A stretch of 64,000 nt of DNA, taken from positions 434,001-498,000 of the forward strand of contig JAWLGP010000001.1 of NCBI GenBank assembly GCA_041685045.1. The letters run 5' to 3'. The number at the start of each line of letters is the position of its first letter. Position 1 is the first letter of the stretch. Below, piece by piece: positions 26,501 to 34,141 of the stretch. This stretch comes from Thiohalomonas sp041685045 (GTDB lineage Bacteria > Pseudomonadota > Gammaproteobacteria > Thiohalomonadales > Thiohalomonadaceae). Below the pieces are notes generated by a model. That model saw only the letters and a program-made list of their open reading frames with translations. It was not told the DNA's origin and did no database searches. The translations under genes were made by a program, and so were the position numbers.

Positions 26501-28504
26501 ATGAGCGCCGCGCTGTCGCTGGTGGCATTGGCGGTGGTGTTGGCGCTCGCCTCGGCCGCGGTTTCGCTGCTGGCGGCGCGCGCCCCCACCGTGGTGCGCC
26601 TTTACGCCATGCCCCTGTTCGCGTTGGCGGGGGTGGCGGCCCTGGGCGGGGGCCTCGGTGCCCTGCTGAGTGGCGAGGCGATCACCGCCACCCTGCCGCT
26701 GGGTCTGCCCTGGCTGCCCTGGCGGGTGCGGCTGGATGCCCTGTCCGGTTTCTTCACGGCCGTGATCGGGGTGGTCAGCCTGGCCGTCGGCCTCTACGGT
26801 CCGGGTTACGTCCGCGGTCTGGAGAAGGGGCGGGATTCGCTGGTGCCCTTGGGCGGCTTCTCCGGACTGTTCCTCACCGGCATGCTGGCGGTGGTGCTCG
26901 CCGACGACGCCTTCCTGTTCATGGTGGCCTGGGAGCTGATGTCGCTCTCTTCCTATTTCCTGGTCGCCTTCCACCACGACAATCCCGCCAACCGGCGGGC
27001 CGCCTTCCTCTACCTGTTGATGGCCCACGTCGGCGGCCTCGCCATCCTGCTCGGCTACGGGGTGCTGGCCTCCTTCGGCGACGGCTTCGCCTTCGATGCC
27101 ATGCGTGCGGCAACGCTCTCGCCGGCCTGGGCCAGCGTGGCCTTTGCCCTCGCCTTCCTCGGCTTCGGCATGAAAGCCGGCCTGGTGCCACTCCATGCCT
27201 GGCTGCCGGAGGCCCACCCGGTGGCGCCGTCCCACATTTCGGCGCTGATGTCGGGGGTGATGCTGAAGGTGGCGGTCTACGGCTTTGTCCGTTTCGTGTT
27301 CGACCTCATCGGCGACATCCAGTGGCAGTGGGGCGTGGTCGTGCTGGCCATCGGCAGCCTGTCGGCCCTGCTGGGGGTGCTCGCAGCCTTGATGCAAAGC
27401 GATCTGAAAAGGTTGCTCGCCTACTCTTCGGTCGAGAACCTCGGCATCATTTTCATCGGCCTGGGCCTCGCCCTGCTCTTCCTCGGCAGCGGCCACCCGC
27501 TACCGGGTGTGCTCGCCTTTGTCGCCGCCCTCTATCACGTGCTCAACCACGCCTTGTTCAAGGGGCTGCTGTTCCTTGGGGCCGGCGCCATCCTGCATAG
27601 CAGCCATGAGCGGGACCTGGAGCAGATGGGGGGACTGTTGCGCCGCATGCCCTGGACCGGGCTGTTCTTCCTGATGGGCGCCCTCTCCATCTCCGCCCTG
27701 CCGCCCTTCAACGGTTTCGTCTCCGAATGGCTCACCTTCCAGTCGGCGCTGCAGGCCTGGCGGCTCGACGGTGGCGTGCTGCGCAGTGTGGTCCCCATCG
27801 CCTCGGCGGTGCTGGCGCTCACGGGGGCGCTGGTGGCCGCCACCTTCGTCAAGGTCTACGGCGTCGCCTTCCTCGGTCAGGCCCGTAGCCGCCACGTGCG
27901 CCGCGCCCGGCCGGTGCCCCACGGCATGCGGGCGGGTCAGGGGCTGCTGGCGCTGCTGTGCCTGCTGCTGGGGGTGATGCCGGTCGCTGTGATCGGCACC
28001 CTCAACGCCATCCCCGAACAGCTGCTCGGCGGCGGCCTGCCCGACAGCGTCGCCCAAGGCTGGCTGTCCCTCACCCTGGTCGATTCGGCCAACGCCAGCT
28101 ACAGCGCGCCGCTGGTGGCTGCCCTGCTGGCGCTCATCATCGCCCTGGCGGTTTGGATGCTGCGCGGCAAAGCGGTGCGGGTACGCCGGTGCGACGCCTG
28201 GGACTGCGGCTTCGCCCCGCCGGATGCGCGTATGCAGTACACCGCCACCGCCTTCGCCCAGCCAATCCGCCGTGTCCTCGGCCACCTGTTCCTGGTGGAG
28301 GAGGCGGTCGTGCCCCGCGGCGACGGCGGCCAGCGCCACCAGTTGGCGATTGGTGATCGCGCCTGGGGGCTGTTCTATCTGCCGGTGGCGCGCTGGGTCG
28401 AGGCCGCCTCCCGCCGGGTGGTCCGCCTGCAGTCCGGCAACGTCCGTGTCTATCTCGGCTGGACCCTGGCCACCCTGTTGGTGCTGTTATGGATCATCTC
28501 GTGA
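26501..28504 (+). CDS. hyfB: HyfB-like (NuoL/Mrp antiporter type) membrane subunit
   Basis: A 667-residue inner-membrane protein with about 14-16 helices and the proton-translocating antiporter core (about residues 125-410: GLFLTGMLAVVLADDAFLFM, KAGLVPLHAWLPEAHPVAPS, DLKRLLAYSSVENLGIIFIG, ALFKGLLFLGAGA). The conserved charged residues (E in WELMSLSSYF, K in FGMKAGLV, K in HALFKGLLFL) needed for proton transfer are present. It is the first structural gene of a hydrogenase-4-like cluster, each gene overlapping the next or nearly so. Confidence 0.92.
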   Translation: MSAALSLVALAVVLALASAAVSLLAARAPTVVRLYAMPLFALAGVAALGGGLGALLSGEAITATLPLGLPWLPWRVRLDALSGFFTAVIGVVSLAVGLYGPGYVRGLEKGRDSLVPLGGFSGLFLTGMLAVVLADDAFLFMVAWELMSLSSYFLVAFHHDNPANRRAAFLYLLMAHVGGLAILLGYGVLASFGDGFAFDAMRAATLSPAWASVAFALAFLGFGMKAGLVPLHAWLPEAHPVAPSHISALMSGVMLKVAVYGFVRFVFDLIGDIQWQWGVVVLAIGSLSALLGVLAALMQSDLKRLLAYSSVENLGIIFIGLGLALLFLGSGHPLPGVLAFVAALYHVLNHALFKGLLFLGAGAILHSSHERDLEQMGGLLRRMPWTGLFFLMGALSISALPPFNGFVSEWLTFQSALQAWRLDGGVLRSVVPIASAVLALTGALVAATFVKVYGVAFLGQARSRHVRRARPVPHGMRAGQGLLALLCLLLGVMPVAVIGTLNAIPEQLLGGGLPDSVAQGWLSLTLVDSANASYSAPLVAALLALIIALAVWMLRGKAVRVRRCDAWDCGFAPPDARMQYTATAFAQPIRRVLGHLFLVEEAVVPRGDGGQRHQLAIGDRAWGLFYLPVARWVEAASRRVVRLQSGNVRVYLGWTLATLLVLLWIIS

Positions 28505-29451
28505 GCGCCAGCAGTGCCGCTGCCCTGTTCCAGGCGCTGCTGTACCTGGCGGCGGCGCCGCTGCTCGTGGGCTGGATCCGAAAGGTCAAGGCGCGTCTGC
28601 AGAACCGGCGCGGCCCGGCGCTGCTGCAGCCCTACCGCGACCTGCGCAAGCTGCTGGCCAAGGAGGTGCGCGTAGCCCATACCGCCTCGCCGCTGTTCAG
28701 CGCCGCGCCCTACATCGTCTTTGTCGCCACCTGGATGGCGGCGGCCACCGTGCCGCTGGTGGCGGTCAACCTGCCGACCGCGGCGGTTGCCGACATCATC
28801 GTCCTGGTGGGTCTGTTGGCCCTGGCGCGTTTTTTCCTCGCACTGGCCGGCATGGACGTGGGCACCGCCTTCGGCGGCATGGGCGCCTCCCGGGAAATGC
28901 TGGTCTCGTCGCTCGCCGAGCCGGCCATGCTGATGGCCGTGTTCACCCTCGCCATGACTGCCCACAGCACCAACCTGGCCAGCGTCATCGACTTCCAGCT
29001 CAGCTCGGACTTCGCGCTGCGGCCCTCGTTCCTGTTCGCCCTCGGCGGGCTGATCCTGGTGGCCCTGGCCGAGACCGGCCGCATCCCGGTGGACAATCCG
29101 GCCACCCACCTGGAGCTGACCATGATTCACGAAGCGATGCTGCTGGAGTACTCCGGCCGCCACCTGGCGCTGATGGAGTGGGCGGCGCAGATCAAGCTGG
29201 TGCTCTACGGCGCCCTGATCGCCAACATCTTCTTCCCCTGGGGCATCGCCCAGAGCTTCGCCCCGGCGGCGCTGGGCCTCGGTATCGCCGCCATCGCCGC
29301 CAAGCTGCTGTTGCTGGGGGCGGCGCTGGCGGTCGGCGAGTCGGTGCTGGCCAAGATGCGGCTGTTCCGCGCCCCGGCGTTCCTGAACCTGGCGCTGCTG
29401 CTGGCCCTGCTCGGCCTGCTCAGTCACGTCATCCTGGAGGTGGGGGCATGA
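28489..29451 (+). CDS. hyfC: HyfC-like (NuoH-type) membrane subunit
   Basis: A 320-residue, roughly eight-helix protein of the NADH dehydrogenase subunit 1 family. Signatures are KVKARLQNRRGPALLQPYRD near residue 32, ETGRIPVDNPATHLELTMIHEA near 197 (contains the acidic residues facing the quinone/hydrogenase module) and EYSGRHLALMEWA. It overlaps hyfB by 16 bases and hyfE by 4. It links the membrane arm to the soluble HyfG/HyfI module. Confidence 0.93.
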   Translation: MDHLVSASSAAALFQALLYLAAAPLLVGWIRKVKARLQNRRGPALLQPYRDLRKLLAKEVRVAHTASPLFSAAPYIVFVATWMAAATVPLVAVNLPTAAVADIIVLVGLLALARFFLALAGMDVGTAFGGMGASREMLVSSLAEPAMLMAVFTLAMTAHSTNLASVIDFQLSSDFALRPSFLFALGGLILVALAETGRIPVDNPATHLELTMIHEAMLLEYSGRHLALMEWAAQIKLVLYGALIANIFFPWGIAQSFAPAALGLGIAAIAAKLLLLGAALAVGESVLAKMRLFRAPAFLNLALLLALLGLLSHVILEVGA

Positions 29452-30212
29452 GCCTGACAACCCTGCCGCTGCTGCAGCAGTTCGTGCTGGTCCTGGCGGC
29501 CCTGGTGCTGTTCACCTCCTTCGTGCTGCTCTCCCAGGCCCGTCTGGTCTCGGCGATCCACGCTTTCGCCTGGCAGGGCGGACTAGCGGCGGCAGTCACC
29601 ACCGTGGTGGCGGCTGCGGGCGGGTCTACCCACCTCTACTTCTCGGCGCTGCTCACCTTCGCCCTCAAGGCGGTCTTGATCCCCTGGATGCTGCACCGGC
29701 TGATCCGTCGCCTGGAGCTGGAGCGCTACGTGGAGTCGCTGCGCTGGCCGGCCCTGGCCAACATGGCGGCGGTGGTGCTGGTGATCTTCAGCTACTGGCT
29801 AGTGCTGCCCATGGTGCAGCAGGAGCTCGCCTTTACCCGCAACATCGTCGCCATCAGCCTCGCCGTGGTGCTGATCGGCCTGTGGATGATGGTGGTGCGC
29901 CAGCAGGCGGTGGCCCAGGTGCTCGGCTTCATGTCCATGGAGAACGGCCTGTTCCTCGCCGCCGTTTCCGCCACCGCCGGCATGCCGCTGGTGGTGGAGC
30001 TGGGGGTCGCCTTCGACGTGCTGGTGGCGATGGTGTTGTTCGGGGTGTTCTTCTTCCAGATCCGCCAGAGCATCGACTCCCTCGACGTGGACCGGCTGAA
30101 CCGGCTCACCGAGACGGCGGAAGAAGAGGCGGCGGGGGCCGAATTCGACGCCACGCCCCGCCGGTCGCAGCCGACCGCCGCGCGTCCGGCAGCCATGGCG
30201 GAGGGCGAATGA
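29448..30212 (+). CDS. hyfE: HyfE-like membrane subunit
   Basis: A 254-residue membrane protein with about seven helices in residues 1-205 (SLTTLPLLQQFVLVLAALVLF at the start, VVRQQAVAQVLGFMSMENGLFL, which is the HyfE/NuoK-like signature with its conserved glutamate). A polar alanine-rich tail follows. The ATG at 29448 overlaps the hyfC stop by 4 bases (ATGA) and the stop overlaps hyfF by 4 bases, giving tight translational coupling. Confidence 0.92.
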   Translation: MSLTTLPLLQQFVLVLAALVLFTSFVLLSQARLVSAIHAFAWQGGLAAAVTTVVAAAGGSTHLYFSALLTFALKAVLIPWMLHRLIRRLELERYVESLRWPALANMAAVVLVIFSYWLVLPMVQQELAFTRNIVAISLAVVLIGLWMMVVRQQAVAQVLGFMSMENGLFLAAVSATAGMPLVVELGVAFDVLVAMVLFGVFFFQIRQSIDSLDVDRLNRLTETAEEEAAGAEFDATPRRSQPTAARPAAMAEGE

Positions 30213-31681
30213 ACGCACTGCTCGTCACCCTGCTCGCCCCGGTCGCTGGCGCTCTCGCCCTGGCAGTTCTGCGCCCGCTGCGCTGGTCCGGCTGGGTCAA
30301 CACCGCCGTCTCCGCGCTCACCTTCGCCGCCTCCGCGGCGCTCGCCTGGCAGGTGGCCGAGGCGGGCGAGGTGGCCGGCTACAGCTTCCGGGTGGACGCC
30401 TTCAACGTCTACCTGGTGGTGCTGACCGCCTTCGTCGGCCTGACCACCTCGATCTTCTCCCGCCCCTACATGCGCCACGTCTGCGAGACCGGGATGACCA
30501 CCGAGCGGGGCATGCGCATCTACCATGCCATGTACCAGGCCTTCATGTTCACCATGCTGCTGGCCCTCACCACCGATAACCTCGGCGTGCTGTGGGTGGC
30601 GGTGGAGGGTGCGACCCTGGCGACGGTGCTGCTGGTCTCGCTGTACCGGACCGCGGAGGCGGTGGAGGCGGCCTGGAAGTACTTCGTGCTGTGCGGCGTC
30701 GGTATCGCCCTCGCCCTGTTCGGCACCGTGCTCACCTACTTTGCCGCCCAGCAGGTGGTGGCCGATCCCGCCGCCGGGCTCACCTGGAGCATCCTGTTCG
30801 CCCAGGCCGGCGACCTGGAGCCCTCCGTGATGGGCCTCGCCTTCGTCTTCCTGCTGGTGGGCTACGGCACCAAGGTGGGGCTGGTGCCGATGCACCAGTG
30901 GCTACCGGACGCGCACTCCGAAGGCCCCACGCCGATGTCGGCGGTGCTCTCCGGCCTGCTGTTGAACGTCGCCCTCTATGCCGTGGTACGCCTCAAAATG
31001 CTGGTGGACGGCTCCCTGGCCGCCACCGCCTCGCCGCACATGGCCGGCCAGCTGCTGATGGGCTTCGGCCTGGTGTCGTTCCTGGTGGCCGGGCTGTTCC
31101 TGCACCGCCAGCGCGACATCAAGCGCATGTTCAGCTACTCCTCCATCGAGCATATGGGGCTGATGACCTTCGCCTTCGGCCTCGGCGGGCCGCTCGCCAC
31201 CTTCGGTGCGCTGCTGCACATGCTGGTCCACTCGCTCACCAAATCGGCGATCTTCATCACCGTGGGCCACGCCGCCCACATCGCCGGCACCCAGACCATC
31301 GACAAGATCCGCGGCCTGATCCGCACCCAGCCGGCGGTGGGCTGGTCCCTGCTGCTGGGGGTGGCCGCCATTGCCGGCTTCCCGCCGTTCGGGGTGTTCA
31401 CCAGCGAATTTCTGCTGCTCACCGCTACCATGCAGAGCCAGCCCTGGCTCACCGTCGCCCTGCTGAGCGGGCTCGCCATCGCCTTTGCCGGACTGTTCCG
31501 CCACCTGCACCCGATGGTCTACGGCCCGGCCCCCGAAGGGCAGGGTCCGGTGCGGGCCAACATGCTGCCGGTGCTGATCCACCTGGGACTCGTGCTGTGG
31601 CTCGGGCTCTCCATCCCGGCCTTCCTGGCCGGCTGGCTCGATCGGGCCACGCAACTGATCACGGGGGCCCACCTGCTATGA
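30209..31681 (+). CDS. hyfF: HyfF-like (NuoN/Mrp antiporter type) membrane subunit
   Basis: A 490-residue antiporter-like membrane protein, the second proton-translocating subunit of the cluster. Visible signatures are GTKVGLVPMHQWLPDAHSEGP near 218, RDIKRMFSYSSIEHMGLMTF near 305 and LVHSLTKSAIFITVGHAAH near 345. Its glutamate in AVEGATLATVLLVSLY near 138 and the lysines named above form the expected proton path. ATGA overlaps on both sides join it to hyfE and hyfG. A HyfD homologue is not present in the operon. Confidence 0.92.
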   Translation: MNALLVTLLAPVAGALALAVLRPLRWSGWVNTAVSALTFAASAALAWQVAEAGEVAGYSFRVDAFNVYLVVLTAFVGLTTSIFSRPYMRHVCETGMTTERGMRIYHAMYQAFMFTMLLALTTDNLGVLWVAVEGATLATVLLVSLYRTAEAVEAAWKYFVLCGVGIALALFGTVLTYFAAQQVVADPAAGLTWSILFAQAGDLEPSVMGLAFVFLLVGYGTKVGLVPMHQWLPDAHSEGPTPMSAVLSGLLLNVALYAVVRLKMLVDGSLAATASPHMAGQLLMGFGLVSFLVAGLFLHRQRDIKRMFSYSSIEHMGLMTFAFGLGGPLATFGALLHMLVHSLTKSAIFITVGHAAHIAGTQTIDKIRGLIRTQPAVGWSLLLGVAAIAGFPPFGVFTSEFLLLTATMQSQPWLTVALLSGLAIAFAGLFRHLHPMVYGPAPEGQGPVRANMLPVLIHLGLVLWLGLSIPAFLAGWLDRATQLITGAHLL

Positions 31682-33258
31682 GCGCCTTCGACTGGCTCGG
31701 CGAATACCTGGCCCGGCTGGAGGACGAGCATGTGCTGGTCCGCTCCGGCGATCGCGGCCTCGCCCCGGCCCACCGGCTGCGGCTCGACCTCGAGGACTGG
31801 GCCAGTGCGGCGCGGGTGGCGGCGGCATTCGGCTGCCGTTACGCCGCGGTGTGGGGCGACCCTGCCGAGGGGGCGGTCACGATTCGCGCCTGCCTCGCCT
31901 ACCAGGGCACCTATCTGGTGCTGGAGACCGAGGTGCCCCTGCGCCACCCCGTGCTCGCCTCGCACACCCCGCACTTCCCCAGTGCCGACCGCCTCGAGCG
32001 TCACCTGCAGGACCTGTGCGGCATCGCCTTCATCGACCACCCGGACGGCCGCCGCTGGACCCGCCACCAGGCCTGGGCCGAAGGGGCCTACCCGCTGCGG
32101 GTCGATTTCCCCGCGGCCGGCCAGTCGCCCGGCCGCGCCCCGGCCGATGCCGACTATCCGTTCGTGCGCATACACGGCAGCGGGGTCTACGAGATCCCGG
32201 TCGGCCCGGTTCACGCCGGCATCATCGAGCCCGGCCACTTCCGCTTTCAGGCGGTGGGCGAGGAGGTGCTGAAGCTGGAAGAACGGCTCGGCTACGTGCA
32301 CAAGGGGATCGAGAAGATCGCGGTGGGCCGCGACCCGCAAGCGCTGGCGCGCCTCGCCGGGCGCGTCTCCGGCGACACCACCGTGGCCCACACCTGGGCC
32401 GCCTGCCAGGCGATGGAGCGGGCCACCGGCTGTCCCGTCCCTGCCCGCGCCAACGCCCTGCGCGGCCTGCTCGCCGAGCGCGAACGCATCGCCAACCACC
32501 TCGGCGACATCGGCGCCATCTGCAACGACGTCGGCTTCGCCTTCGCCCACGTCCAGTGCGCCCGCCTGCGCGAGCAGTGGCAGCGCCGCAGCCACGCCCT
32601 GTTCGGCCATCGCCTGCTGATGGACGTGGTCATCCCCGGCGGCGTCACCCGCGACCTGAGCGAGGCCGATGCCGCGCAACTGCGCGACGATCACGCCGCC
32701 CTGCGCCGCGCCATCGAGCCGCTGTTCGATATCATCGACGACCACCCGTCGCTGGAGGACCGCCTGCTCACCACCGGCCGCCTGAGCGCGGACGACGCCC
32801 GCACCCTGGGCTGCACCGGCTATGTCGGCAAGGCCAGCGGCCAGGACTATGACGTGCGCCGCGACAGCCCTTACGCTCCCTACGCCGGCATGGCGGTCAG
32901 CGTCCCGGTGTTCGGCGATGGCGACGTCGCCGCCCGCGTGCGGGTACGCATGGACGAGATCCGGATCAGCCTGGACCTCATGGACCGCCTGCTGGAGGCC
33001 CTGCCGGCCGGACCCATCGCCGTCCCGCTGCCCCCGGCCGCAGAAACCGCCGGCCTCGGCATCGTCGAAGCCTGGCGCGGCGAGCTAATCACCTATATCC
33101 GCTTCGACGAAAACGGCCGCATCGCCCGCTACTTCCCCCGCGACCCCAGCTGGTTCACCTGGCCGGCGCTGGAGCGGCTCATCCACGGCAACATCGTCCC
33201 GGACTTCCCGGTCTGCAACAAATCCGTCAACGGCTCGTATTCGGGGCAGGACTTGTGA
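31678..33258 (+). CDS. hyfG: HyfG-like NuoCD-type large subunit lacking the [NiFe] cysteines
   Basis: A 526-residue cytoplasmic subunit: NuoC-like N-domain (about 1-150) fused to a NuoD/hydrogenase large-subunit domain. At the position of the proximal Ni-binding motif RxCGxC it reads RVSGDTTVAH (229-238), so both cysteines are Ser231 and Thr234. The C-terminal motif has one cysteine (C513 in PVCNKSV) instead of two. The subunit therefore probably lacks a NiFe site and belongs to the energy-converting hydrogenase-related (Ehr) group, not to an active hydrogenase. No maturation endopeptidase tail is present. Alignment is by eye. Confidence 0.85.
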   Translation: MSAFDWLGEYLARLEDEHVLVRSGDRGLAPAHRLRLDLEDWASAARVAAAFGCRYAAVWGDPAEGAVTIRACLAYQGTYLVLETEVPLRHPVLASHTPHFPSADRLERHLQDLCGIAFIDHPDGRRWTRHQAWAEGAYPLRVDFPAAGQSPGRAPADADYPFVRIHGSGVYEIPVGPVHAGIIEPGHFRFQAVGEEVLKLEERLGYVHKGIEKIAVGRDPQALARLAGRVSGDTTVAHTWAACQAMERATGCPVPARANALRGLLAERERIANHLGDIGAICNDVGFAFAHVQCARLREQWQRRSHALFGHRLLMDVVIPGGVTRDLSEADAAQLRDDHAALRRAIEPLFDIIDDHPSLEDRLLTTGRLSADDARTLGCTGYVGKASGQDYDVRRDSPYAPYAGMAVSVPVFGDGDVAARVRVRMDEIRISLDLMDRLLEALPAGPIAVPLPPAAETAGLGIVEAWRGELITYIRFDENGRIARYFPRDPSWFTWPALERLIHGNIVPDFPVCNKSVNGSYSGQDL

Positions 33259-33270
33259 TGGGAAAGATCT

Positions 33271-33398
33271 CAACGCAAAGGCGCGAAGACGCAAAGGGCG
33301 CAAAGATTGTTAGCGAAAGTAGGATGGGCAAAGCCTGCGTGCCCATCAGCGTGCCTGAACCTAATCGATATCTTTCGCGTCTTTGCGCCTTTGCGTTG
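33271..33398. repeat. GCAAAGGCGC-type palindromic element inside the hyf operon
   Basis: Left arm 33271-33308 (CAACGCAAAGGCGCGAAGAC...) and right arm 33369-33398 (ATCTTTCGCGTCTTTGCGCC...) are imperfect complements. Inside lies a second unit, AGGATGGGCAAAGCCTGCGT at about 33322, which is itself a known dispersed intergenic motif type. The element occupies most of the hyfG-hyfI gap, the only non-overlapping junction of the structural operon. Half of a similar arm occurs at about 55215-55250. Confidence 0.88.
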
Positions 33399-33421
33399 AA
33401 AGCTTTTCAGCAGGAGCCCCC

Positions 33422-33928
33422 ATGTTCCGGATCCTGAAACAGGCCCTGACCATCGGCATCGTTACCGAGCCGGCCCCCACCGACGGGGAACTGGAACAGG
33501 TCGGCGCCGAACTGCGCCGCCGCATCGACGCCCGCTTCGGTCGCAGCCTCGCCATCCGCCAGGTCGACGCCGGCTCCTGCAACGGCTGCGAGCTGGAGAT
33601 CCACGCCCTCAACAACCCCTACCACGACGTCGAACGTTTCGGCGTCCACTTCGTCGCCTCCCCCCGCCACGCCGACGCCCTCCTCGTTACCGGGCCCGTC
33701 TCCCGCCACATGGAAACCGCCCTACGCCGCACCTGGCGCGCCACGCCCTCGCCCAAGTGGGTGATCGCCGCCGGCACCTGCGCCTGCGACGGGGGGGAAT
33801 TCGGGGTGTCTTACGCGAGCTGTGGGGCGGTAGAAAGGGTCATCCCCGTCGATGTGCAGATCCCCGGCTGCCCACCGACCCCCATCGATTTGATGAAAGG
33901 CCTGCTTGCGGCCATCAAAGAGGACTGA
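33422..33928 (+). CDS. hyfI: HyfI-like (NuoB-type) iron-sulfur small subunit
   Basis: A 168-residue subunit with the four cysteines for the N2-type [4Fe-4S] cluster: C53 and C56 (GSCNGCELEIHAL), C120 (AAGTCACDGG) and C150 (IPGCPPTP). It partners the HyfG-like subunit and should relay electrons at the membrane interface. The ATG at 33422 is taken because an upstream in-frame ATG lies inside the palindromic element. It is separated from hyfG by 163 bases. No HyfA/HyfH polyferredoxin follows, so the electron donor must come from another locus. Confidence 0.92.
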   Translation: MFRILKQALTIGIVTEPAPTDGELEQVGAELRRRIDARFGRSLAIRQVDAGSCNGCELEIHALNNPYHDVERFGVHFVASPRHADALLVTGPVSRHMETALRRTWRATPSPKWVIAAGTCACDGGEFGVSYASCGAVERVIPVDVQIPGCPPTPIDLMKGLLAAIKED

Positions 33929-34141
33929 CCGCTAAGTTACCGTTGTCCGCCCGAAGCACGAGTTGCTGTGATGGGTGCTCAACAGCCGCCACGGAGTGGC
34001 AAGGATCTCTTCGTGGCGTCCAGGCAACGCTCACCCCCTTGCCCCTTGCCCGACCCGATACCCCGCCCTGTCCGCTTGTGTGTCATCTGCCTGAAGTTAG
34101 AATGGATCGGCTATCGAACGGATGCAGGAACCTAAAAACAG

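Noticed and set aside
26195..27496. Long minus-strand open frame opposite hyfB
   Set aside because: The product is a repetitive H/Q/E/G-rich sequence with no family, lying over the conserved antiporter gene; a shadow of third-position GC bias.
26501..28504. DabB subunit of a DAB inorganic-carbon transporter
   Set aside because: Although DabB is NuoL-like, there is no DabA (DUF2309) gene adjacent and the neighbours are hyfC-E-F-G-I.
28224..29447. Upstream extension of the hyfE frame over hyfB/hyfC
   Set aside because: The extension is out of frame with two conserved membrane genes; the HyfE homology begins only at the ATG at 29448.
30592..31677. Upstream extension of the hyfG frame over hyfF
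   Set aside because: It overlaps the conserved hyfF entirely and is proline/arginine-rich; NuoC-like sequence starts at the ATG at 31678.
26501..33928. Functional hydrogenase-4 (formate hydrogenlyase)
   Set aside because: The large subunit lacks three of the four nickel-binding cysteines and no formate dehydrogenase, hyfA, hyfD or hyfH is present.
33929..34141. Small gene or RNA between hyfI and the deacetylase-caspase gene
   Set aside because: No frame with a start, ribosome-binding site or conserved sequence, and no clear hairpin-terminator structure.
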